The notes beneath the pieces are model-generated. The model was given only the letters and a program-made list of their open reading frames with translations, ran no database searches and was not told where the DNA came from. The position numbers and the translations under genes are program-made. Positions 1 to 5,059 of a stretch of 6,732 bases of DNA are shown here, in pieces. Position 1 is the stretch's first letter. Every line of letters starts with the position of its first letter. The DNA is from Bacillota bacterium (GTDB lineage: Bacteria; Bacillota; Clostridia; Peptostreptococcales; Anaerovoracaceae), in NCBI GenBank assembly GCA_016286935.1, contig JAEEUO010000065.1:1-6732 (forward strand), written 5' to 3'.

Positions 1-705
1 GAGCGTGTGGAGGATATAGTCCTGTACGGGCTTATAGTCCTTCATGATGATCTTGACCTCGACGATGTGGGACGCAAGGCCGAAGACGATCGCGTCGATG
101 ATCTTCGTCAGGACGACCTGGGAGATCAGCGCGTACAGGGCGATGTTCACGCCGTAGAAGAAGCCGGACGCGATGATGATCGATCCGTCGATCACGAGCA
201 GGACCTTCGACACGGCCGCCGTCTTGAAGATCTTCTTGCGGAGCATCTTCGCGATCGCGTCGGACGCGCAGAGCGAATAGCCGCGCGACAGGATCAGGCC
301 CGAGCAGAGGCCGCTCGCCACGCCGTGGAACATCGCCGCGAGGAACAGGTCCTTCTCCTCGAGAAGCTGGAAGTGGACGAACTTCTCCACGACGATCGTC
401 ACGGCCGGATACAGCACCGCGAGGAGCGCGAGCTTGCGGAATTCCGCCTTGCCGAGCACGATCCCGACGACGATCAGCGTCAGGATCGACAGCGCCGCGA
501 ACGTGACGGAGTAGTCGAGGCCGGGGAAGATCGCCTGGAGGATGCGCGAAAGGCCCGAAAGACCGCCGGCGGAGAGGCCGTTCGGGACCATGATCGTCAC
601 CGAACCGAGCGCACCGCAAAAACACCCCGCAAGAATGAAGAGGAGGTCGACGATCCGTTTTTTATAGTTGTGCTTTGTATTTTCGGTGGTGTTGTTCTGT
701 TCCAT
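1..705 (-). CDS. YitT-family integral membrane protein (partial, C-terminus outside window)
   Basis: Seen: an open frame from ATG at 705 to the window edge gives 235 residues with no stop. The N-terminus is polar (MEQNNTTENTKHNYKKR), followed by hydrophobic stretches near residues 18-40, 66-85, 90-106, 119-139, 165-185 and 186-210. The segment PNGLSAGGLSGL (41-52) fits the conserved first loop of the YitT family (DUF161), and the visible end (about 213-235) looks like the start of the cytoplasmic DUF2179 domain. Family members are usually about 280-300 residues, so some 50 are missing. Known: the family is widespread in Firmicutes and its transported substrate, if any, is not established. The gene begins 23 bp after the methyltransferase stop. 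No good Shine-Dalgarno sequence precedes the ATG, but the next Met (39) lies at the end of the first membrane segment, so 705 is the best start. A promoter at 757-784 probably drives it. Confidence 0.85.
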   Translation of the reverse strand, partial: MEQNNTTENTKHNYKKRIVDLLFILAGCFCGALGSVTIMVPNGLSAGGLSGLSRILQAIFPGLDYSVTFAALSILTLIVVGIVLGKAEFRKLALLAVLYPAVTIVVEKFVHFQLLEEKDLFLAAMFHGVASGLCSGLILSRGYSLCASDAIAKMLRKKIFKTAAVSKVLLVIDGSIIIASGFFYGVNIALYALISQVVLTKIIDAIVFGLASHIVEVKIIMKDYKPVQDYILHTL

Positions 706-728
706 TTTCGATCGGTCGTTTGCGCGGG

Positions 729-2150
729 CTATTTATTTTGTGTGCAAACAATCGTAATTGTACTTCCGTTTCCGAAAATGTCAACACCCTTTATTGTTAC
801 AGTTTCGATACGGTCCGCGAGCGTCTCGTACGAGAGTTCGAGATGTTTTCCCTCGCGGCAGAACCAGACGCGCGGCGCGTAGCCTTCCGGCGCCGTACCG
901 TCCGCCGGAGACGCGTCCCCCACCGACTTCCAGTCCGCCGACCAGAAGTCGATCAGCGCGAGGGAGTCCTTCTTGATGACGCTCCGGATCGTCGGGAGAT
1001 ACTTCTCCTCGACCGGTATGTTGCGGAGGGACGCCGGCTCATATCCGGTCAGGCGGATCCGGAGGCACTTCCGGTCGGCCAGCGGCAGGTCCTCGAGCGT
1101 CACGTCGGCGCGGAGAACGCCCTGTTCCTTCTTGCTCTCGGCCTCCTTCTTCGTCTCGAGGAAGTCGTACGCGGCGCCGAGCGTCACGAGGCGTTTGTGC
1201 GTGTTGATCGCGGCAAGGCGTCCGACGTCGCAGGCGATCCACCGCCGCCCCATCGTCTCCGCCGCCGCCGGCATCGTGCCGGAGCCGCAGTAAAAATCGC
1301 AGACGATATCTCCCTCGCGCGTGCAGCTTTCGAGGATCGTCCGCATCAAACTCTCGGGCTTCTGGGTCGCGTAGCCGGTCCGTTCGGCCGACGTCCGCCC
1401 GACCATGTCGATCGTCCAGACGTCCTTCTTGTTGACCATCGTGTACCAGCCCGTCTCATCGCGGAACTCCTTCACGCCCTTGAAGCGGTACGGCTTGTAG
1501 CCGCGGTTGTAGGAGACCTCCTGCTGGGCCTTGAAGTAATATTTCGGGCTCTTCGCGTAAAAGAGCAGATTGTCGTGTTTCTTCGCGAACGACCGCTTCG
1601 TCGCGCCGCCGGATTTGTACGTCCAGATGACCTCGTTGACGAAGTTCTTTTCGCCGAAGATCTCGTCGAGCAGGACGCGGACGTAATGGGTCGCGTGGTG
1701 GTCGAGATGGACCCAGACGCAGCCCTCGTCCGACAGGAGCTCGCGGATCAGGATCAGCCGCGCCGCGAGCGCCGTCAGGTATTCCTCCATCCCGTTCTCC
1801 CACGTGTCCTTGTAGGCCGGCTGCTTCATCGCGGGGACTTTGATGCCGTCCTTCACGGACAGCTTGATCTCCGCGCCGTAATCGGCCTTCGAGAAGAACG
1901 GCGGATCGAGATAGACGAGCTGGACCGTTCCCGCCATCCCCCGCTCTGCGAGGAGCCACGCGATGAAATCGATGTTGTCGCCGAGCGCGAGCATGTTGCG
2001 GGCCGGCTCCTCCGCGTTCCCCTCCGCGGCCTTCGCGGTTCCGCGGATGATCTCGCGGCGGACGAACGGAACGGCCGGCGACGATTTCTTCCGTTCCGCC
2101 AGCTTCGTCGCGCGTTCCAGGATGATCGGCAGCCGGTTAATGATTCCCAT
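729..2150 (-). CDS. Site-specific DNA methyltransferase, beta class (N6-adenine or N4-cytosine), solitary
   Basis: A 473-residue protein. Seen: GDNID (57-61), the catalytic motif IV LDPPF (81-85) after a hydrophobic strand, a central region (about 86-250) that would hold target recognition, TQKPESLM (262-269), then the SAM-binding motif I DFYCGSGT (285-292) followed by WIACDV (304-309). Motif IV before motif I is the beta-class order, shared with type III Mod and many orphan enzymes. DPP[YF] indicates methylation of an exocyclic amino group (adenine N6 or cytosine N4); the target site cannot be read from sequence. Residues about 331-473 form an extra C-terminal region ending near VDIFGNGSTITI (456-467), which does not look like a methylase fold; I recall similar tails on other DNA methylases but cannot confirm this. 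No restriction enzyme is adjacent. The ATG at 2150 lies inside the ygiQ end and has a strong site GGAGG 8 nt upstream, suggesting translational coupling. The product could regulate expression or belong to a system split elsewhere. Confidence 0.9.
   Translation of the reverse strand: MGIINRLPIILERATKLAERKKSSPAVPFVRREIIRGTAKAAEGNAEEPARNMLALGDNIDFIAWLLAERGMAGTVQLVYLDPPFFSKADYGAEIKLSVKDGIKVPAMKQPAYKDTWENGMEEYLTALAARLILIRELLSDEGCVWVHLDHHATHYVRVLLDEIFGEKNFVNEVIWTYKSGGATKRSFAKKHDNLLFYAKSPKYYFKAQQEVSYNRGYKPYRFKGVKEFRDETGWYTMVNKKDVWTIDMVGRTSAERTGYATQKPESLMRTILESCTREGDIVCDFYCGSGTMPAAAETMGRRWIACDVGRLAAINTHKRLVTLGAAYDFLETKKEAESKKEQGVLRADVTLEDLPLADRKCLRIRLTGYEPASLRNIPVEEKYLPTIRSVIKKDSLALIDFWSADWKSVGDASPADGTAPEGYAPRVWFCREGKHLELSYETLADRIETVTIKGVDIFGNGSTITIVCTQNK
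757..784 (-). promoter_or_regulatory. Sigma-70-type promoter inside the methyltransferase 3' end, facing the YitT gene
   Basis: On the minus strand a perfect -35 box TTGACA (784-779) is followed by a 16-nt spacer and a -10 box TACAAT (762-757), which matches the consensus at five of six positions. Transcription would start near 750, giving a leader of about 45 nt before the YitT ATG at 705. The element lies in the last codons of the methyltransferase gene, within an AT-rich patch (about 660-810) that stands out from the GC-rich surroundings. Inference only; no transcript data. Confidence 0.6.
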
Positions 2151-3996
2151 GGTGTTTTCCTCCGAGAAGGACCGGGATCAGGTCCTCACGCCCCGCTTCG
2201 CGCAGGGCTTCCAGAACGAGTTTGCGGTTTTCGGGTTTGTTGAAGTGGAGCAGCGCGCGCTGGAGATGCTTCCGGTGGAGATCCTTTTCGACGTAGACCG
2301 CGCGGCCCGTCAAAGGATCGGTCCCGGTGTAGTACATCGCCGTCGCGAGCGTGCCGGGCGTCGGGTAGAAGTCCTGGACCTGGTCCGGAACGAATCCCGT
2401 TTTATGGAGATACTCCGCGACGGTGACGGCGTCCTTCAGCGTCGCGCCGGGATGGCTCGAGATGAGGTACGGGATCAGATACTGTTTTTTGCCGAGCTCC
2501 TCGTTGATCTCCCGGTACTCCTTCGTGAACGCGTCGAAGACCTTCGCGGGGGCCTTGCGCATGCAGGCGAGGACGGGCGGCGCGATGTGCTCCGGGGCGA
2601 CCTTGAGCGTCCCCGAGATGTGGTGTTCGCAGAGCTCGCGGAAGAACGTCCGGTCCGGGTCGGCCATCAGGTAGTCGAAGCGGATCCCGGAGCGCACGAA
2701 CACCTTCTTCACCTTCGGAAGGCCGCGGACGGCGCGGAGGATCGCCAGGTATTCGGAGTGGTCGATCTTCATGTTCTTGCACGGCGCGGGGTACATGCAG
2801 TCGCGGTCGCGGCAGACGCCGTACTTCTTCTGTTTTTCGCAGGCCGGTCCGTGGAAGTTCGCGGTCGGTCCGCCGATGTCGTGGATGTAGCCCTTGAAGT
2901 TCTTCTTTTCGGTCAGCTTCTTCGCCTCGCGCACGATCGATTCCTTCGAGCGCCCGCGGACGGCGCGGCCCTGGTGGTACGTCAGCGCGCAGAACGCGCA
3001 GCCGCCGAAGCAGCCGCGGTTCGCGGTGATCGAAAACTCCACCTCGCGGATCGCGGGAACGCCGCCGTCCTTTACGTACATCGGGTGGTACGTCCCCTCG
3101 TAGGGGAGTTCGTAGACGTCGTCGAGCTCGTCCGGCTCGAGCGGCGGCTGGGGGACGTTCTGGATCACGGCGATCCCGCGGGCGGGAACCGGTCCTCCGT
3201 CCGCGTCCCGTTTCGCGGGGACCGTCTCGTAGAACTCCGCGAGCGGCTTTCCGCTGATCGAATCGTTGTTGTAATACTGGAGGCGGAACGATTCCGCGTA
3301 GGCGGACTTATCCGTCGAGACGGCGTTCCACGGCGGAAGGACGACGCCATCCGGTCCGAGCAGGTCCGGGAGATCGGCCTCCGTCACGTTCGTCGCCCGG
3401 TAGCACGTTCCGGGGATCCACGTCACGTCGCGCACCGAAAGGCCCGACGCGAGCGCGTCCGCGATCTCGACGACCGACCGTTCGCCCATGCCGTACATCA
3501 GGAGGTCGGCCTTCGTGTCGAGCAGGATCGAGCGCCGCACGCGGTCGTCCCAGTAGTCGTAGTGGGCAAGCCGGCGAAGAGACGCCTCGAGGCCGCCGAT
3601 CATCACGGGGACGTCCTTGTACGCCTCGCGGATCCGCTGGCAGTAGACGATCAGCGCGCGGTCGGGGCGGCGTCCCGCCTGTCCGCCGGGGGAGTAGACG
3701 TCCTCGCGGCGGCGCTTTTTGTTGACCGAGAAGTGGTTGACCATCGAGTCGACGTTGCCGCTGTTGACGAGGAAGCCGAGGCGCGGCCGGCCGAAGCGCC
3801 TGAAATCGTCGGCGGAGCGCCAGTCGGGCTGCGCGAGGATCGCGACGCGGTAGCCGCGGGATTCGAGGACGCGGGAAATGATGGCCGTTCCGAACGTGGA
3901 ATGGTCGACGTAGGCGTCGCCGGTCACGAGAACGAAATCCGCCTCGTCCCAGCCGCGCGCGGCCATCTCTTCAGCTGTTACTGGCAGAAAGGGCAT
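2137..3996 (-). CDS. ygiQ: YgiQ-family radical SAM protein (UPF0313)
   Basis: A 619-residue protein. Seen: the N-terminal domain starts with the family-typical segment FLPVTAEEMAARGWDEADF (3-21) and VTGDAYVDHSTFG (24-36). The radical SAM domain carries the cluster-binding motif C329-x3-C333-x2-C336 (CFGGCAFC), which would hold a [4Fe-4S] cluster and SAM. A second cysteine set (C386, C395, C400, C406) follows GGPTAN (375-380). The region DFYPTPGTLATAMYYTGTDP (542-561) and the C-terminal part fit the family's third domain (DUF3362), shortened here: the protein is about 120 residues shorter than E. coli YgiQ as I remember it. Known: a broadly conserved radical SAM family; the substrate is not known to me. 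The ATG at 3996 gives exactly the expected N-terminus. Its AGGAG site (4001-4005) overlaps the upstream stop codon, and the 4-nt spacing is short. It lies in the operon between the lipoprotein and the methyltransferase. Confidence 0.95.
   Translation of the reverse strand: MPFLPVTAEEMAARGWDEADFVLVTGDAYVDHSTFGTAIISRVLESRGYRVAILAQPDWRSADDFRRFGRPRLGFLVNSGNVDSMVNHFSVNKKRRREDVYSPGGQAGRRPDRALIVYCQRIREAYKDVPVMIGGLEASLRRLAHYDYWDDRVRRSILLDTKADLLMYGMGERSVVEIADALASGLSVRDVTWIPGTCYRATNVTEADLPDLLGPDGVVLPPWNAVSTDKSAYAESFRLQYYNNDSISGKPLAEFYETVPAKRDADGGPVPARGIAVIQNVPQPPLEPDELDDVYELPYEGTYHPMYVKDGGVPAIREVEFSITANRGCFGGCAFCALTYHQGRAVRGRSKESIVREAKKLTEKKNFKGYIHDIGGPTANFHGPACEKQKKYGVCRDRDCMYPAPCKNMKIDHSEYLAILRAVRGLPKVKKVFVRSGIRFDYLMADPDRTFFRELCEHHISGTLKVAPEHIAPPVLACMRKAPAKVFDAFTKEYREINEELGKKQYLIPYLISSHPGATLKDAVTVAEYLHKTGFVPDQVQDFYPTPGTLATAMYYTGTDPLTGRAVYVEKDLHRKHLQRALLHFNKPENRKLVLEALREAGREDLIPVLLGGKHHGNH
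2159..2163 (-). promoter_or_regulatory. Ribosome binding site of the methyltransferase, inside ygiQ
   Basis: GGAGG lies 8 nt before the methyltransferase ATG (2150), within the last ygiQ codons (Gly-Gly of LLGGKHH). The two reading frames overlap by 14 nt (2137-2150). This fixes the methyltransferase start and suggests that ribosomes finishing YgiQ help start methyltransferase translation. Confidence 0.8.
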
Positions 3997-4000
3997 ATTA

Positions 4001-4005
4001 CTCCT
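4001..4005 (-). promoter_or_regulatory. Ribosome binding site of ygiQ, overlapping the lipoprotein stop codon
   Basis: On the minus strand the lipoprotein stop TAG (4006-4004) shares its last two bases with AGGAG (4005-4001), and the ygiQ ATG follows after only 4 nt. Stop, ribosome binding site and start within 13 nt suggest coupled translation. Confidence 0.7.
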
Positions 4006-4483
4006 ACAGCATTTCCAGCAGGGTTTGACGGAACGTCTCGCGATCGCAGGTCGTCACGTTGGGACGGGCGGACTCACCGCCCTCGACGAGGATGAAGAGC
4101 TGATCCGGGTACTGGGCGGCGGCCTGGTCGAGCGGGAAGGCCATGGCCTCCCCGAGGGCGACGACGACGTCCGAGCCGCCGCCGCTCGCGATCGTCAGAA
4201 GGAACGGCGTATAGGAGTCGACGTCCGTCGTCTCCTGGGTATAGAACGTCAGATCCTCCTCATCCGCGAGCTTTTCAAGCTCCGCCAGAACGGCGTCGTC
4301 GAGGCTCCGTTCGGCCTTTTTGGCGACCTCGAGGAGAACGTAGCAGACGCGCCCCGTTCCCGCCTTCGGTTCCGCCACGAAAAGATCGGCACCCGACTGA
4401 TCGGGTGCGTCTCCCGTCTTTGCGCAGGCCGCAAAGGAGAGGAGCAGTGCGATACAGAGGAATGCCGATACGATCTTTCGCAT
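4004..4483 (-). CDS. Short lipoprotein resembling the N-terminal lobe of BMP-family (PnrA-like) binding proteins
   Basis: A 159-residue protein. Seen: a lipoprotein signal peptide with basic MRK, a hydrophobic core and a lipobox-like LSFAAC ending at Cys20, then a low-complexity linker to about residue 40. Residues 45-151 follow the pattern of the N-terminal lobe of BMP/PnrA substrate-binding proteins: a first strand (RVCYVLLEV, 45-53), an acidic helix, a DVDSYTPFL segment (87-95), the strand SDVVVALGEAM (104-114), then AAAQYPDQLFILVEGG (121-136) and PNV (141-143). Full BMP proteins are about 330-360 residues and have a second lobe; this one stops after the first, and the next gene begins 7 bp later, so no remnant of a second lobe remains. 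Known BMP proteins bind nucleosides or similar ligands for ABC transporters, but no permease or ATPase gene is near. The BMP link rests on pattern recognition only. No clear Shine-Dalgarno sequence precedes the ATG, and a hairpin (4492-4506) sits there. Confidence 0.75.
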   Translation of the reverse strand: MRKIVSAFLCIALLLSFAACAKTGDAPDQSGADLFVAEPKAGTGRVCYVLLEVAKKAERSLDDAVLAELEKLADEEDLTFYTQETTDVDSYTPFLLTIASGGGSDVVVALGEAMAFPLDQAAAQYPDQLFILVEGGESARPNVTTCDRETFRQTLLEML

Positions 4484-4491
4484 ATGGATGT

Positions 4492-4506
4492 CCCGCCGCC
4501 GGCGGG
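4492..4506 (-). other. GC hairpin in front of the lipoprotein start
   Basis: CCCGCC (4492-4497) and GGCGGG (4501-4506) form a 6-bp all-GC stem with a 3-nt loop in the 31-bp gap between the P-loop gene and the lipoprotein gene. No T run follows, so it is not a standard terminator. It ends 8 nt from the lipoprotein ATG and covers the only purine-rich stretch that could serve as a ribosome binding site, so it may lower translation. Inference. Confidence 0.45.
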
Positions 4507-4514
4507 CAGGCCGC

Positions 4515-4943
4515 TTACGCGGGGTTGTTCAGGATCTCGTAGCCCTTGATCGCGTCGCCGAGTTCGGCCGGATCCGCGGAAAGGCTGACGTAGAAGTCGA
4601 GTTCGTGAGCCTTCGAAATCTTGTCGAGCATCGAGAGGAAGCCTCCGATGTCCTTGAGTCCGATGTTCGAATACTTGAGGATCGAGTCGATGAAGATCGC
4701 CTCGAGGTCGTGGTCGGAGGAGATGATGCCGTAGATGAAGCCGATGTATTCATCGACGTTGTTTACGAACTCGTAGTCCTCCATCGACACGACGCGGATG
4801 CGGTATTTCAGGTCGTACATCAGCCGATGGTCCTTGTTGATGAAGACGATCGAGCCGTCGCTCGTCTGGACCAGATCGTTTGCCAGATCGACCATTGCTT
4901 TCGTTTTGCCGGAGCCTTTGTGGCCCACCATTAATTTAACCAT
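4515..4943 (-). CDS. Small P-loop NTPase of unknown function
   Basis: A 142-residue protein from the ATG at 4943. Seen: Walker A GHKGSGKT (7-14) almost at the N-terminus, a second strand with INKDHRLMYDLKY (35-47), a Walker B-like strand AIFIDS (82-87, Asp86) and a later strand DFYVSLSADP (116-125), an arrangement expected of a compact single-domain P-loop fold. No helicase, kinase or GTPase specificity motif is apparent. I recognise it as similar to short clostridial proteins annotated as hypothetical or, loosely, as PilT-like ATPases; no function is known to me. An alternative GTG start at 4952 would add MIP but lies inside the Shine-Dalgarno sequence, so it is rejected. The gene stands first after a promoter (4987-5016) and has a 12-nt ribosome binding site, which suggests strong expression. 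Its base composition looks somewhat less GC-rich than that of its neighbours. Confidence 0.85.
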   Translation of the reverse strand: MVKLMVGHKGSGKTKAMVDLANDLVQTSDGSIVFINKDHRLMYDLKYRIRVVSMEDYEFVNNVDEYIGFIYGIISSDHDLEAIFIDSILKYSNIGLKDIGGFLSMLDKISKAHELDFYVSLSADPAELGDAIKGYEILNNPA

Positions 4944-4945
4944 TG

Positions 4946-4957
4946 GGATCACCTCCT
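4946..4957 (-). promoter_or_regulatory. Extended Shine-Dalgarno sequence of the P-loop gene
   Basis: AGGAGGTGATCC is a continuous 12-nt complement of the conserved 3' tail of 16S rRNA (GGATCACCTCCT). The core GGAGG lies 8 nt before the ATG at 4943. Most genes show 4-6 matching bases. The GTG at 4952 falls within this element, which settles the start as 4943. Confidence 0.9.
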
Positions 4958-4962
4958 GACCT

Positions 4963-4974
4963 TGAGTGAACTCA
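4963..4974. repeat. Small inverted repeat in the leader of the P-loop gene
   Basis: TGAGT-GA-ACTCA (arms 4963-4967 and 4970-4974) lies between the predicted transcription start and the ribosome binding site. It could be an operator half-site pair or a weak hairpin. With 5-nt arms, chance is a fair alternative. Confidence 0.3.
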
Positions 4975-4986
4975 TCTGTTATCTAC

Positions 4987-5016
4987 AGTATATCGTATAG
5001 TCCGCCGTTCGGGCAA
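4987..5016 (-). promoter_or_regulatory. Sigma-70-type promoter for the P-loop/lipoprotein/ygiQ/methyltransferase operon
   Basis: On the minus strand, -35 TTGCCC (5016-5011, four of six consensus bases) and -10 TATACT (4992-4987, five of six) are separated by 18 nt. The predicted start near 4980 gives a leader of about 36 nt to the ATG at 4943. It is the only good match in the 116-nt non-coding gap and lies directly after the pfp 3' hairpins, as expected for a transcription unit boundary. Confidence 0.6.
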
Positions 5017-5059
5017 GCGGAGACGGCGTTTTTCCCGTCGCCTCCGCGAAACTTTTCGC
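5017..5059 (-). terminator. Tandem hairpins after pfp, possible terminator without a clear T run
   Basis: Directly after the pfp stop (5060-5062) come two inverted repeats. The first is GCGAA(AAGT)TTCGC at 5059-5046. The second has a GCGGA/TCCGC outer stem (5047-5043 with 5021-5017) and a GACGG/CCGTC inner stem, with an 8-nt loop GAAAAACG and a 3-nt bulge, spanning 5047-5017. The second is strong, but the bases after it are GC-rich rather than T-rich, so it is not a classic intrinsic terminator. It may be Rho-assisted or may protect the pfp mRNA 3' end. Confidence 0.45.

Noticed and set aside
32..625. A 197-codon minus-strand frame in the YitT region
   Set aside because: It is arginine/proline/aspartate-rich and out of frame with the hydrophobic YitT protein, whose frame is open through the whole region from 705 to 1.
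675..2243. A 522-codon plus-strand frame opposite the methyltransferase, and a 291-codon plus-strand frame at 7-882
   Set aside because: Same biased composition without motifs. The minus strand carries the methyltransferase and the YitT protein with clear family motifs.
729..3996. A restriction-modification or phage-defence island made of YgiQ plus the methyltransferase
   Set aside because: YgiQ is a widespread housekeeping-type radical SAM protein, and no nuclease, helicase or mobility gene is visible in the window.
1963..4095. A 710-codon open frame on the plus strand opposite ygiQ
   Set aside because: Its product is dominated by R, D, E, V and A with no recognisable motif, the pattern expected opposite GC-rich coding sequence. 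The minus strand here encodes a clear YgiQ protein.
4004..4483. The lipoprotein as a frameshifted full-length BMP protein
   Set aside because: Sequence immediately after its stop is the intact start of ygiQ; no second-lobe remnant exists in any frame.
4946..4957. A fragment of 16S rRNA on the plus strand (GGATCACCTCCT)
   Set aside because: Only the 12 bases match and they sit at exactly the right distance before an ATG on the minus strand, so it is a ribosome binding site, not rRNA.
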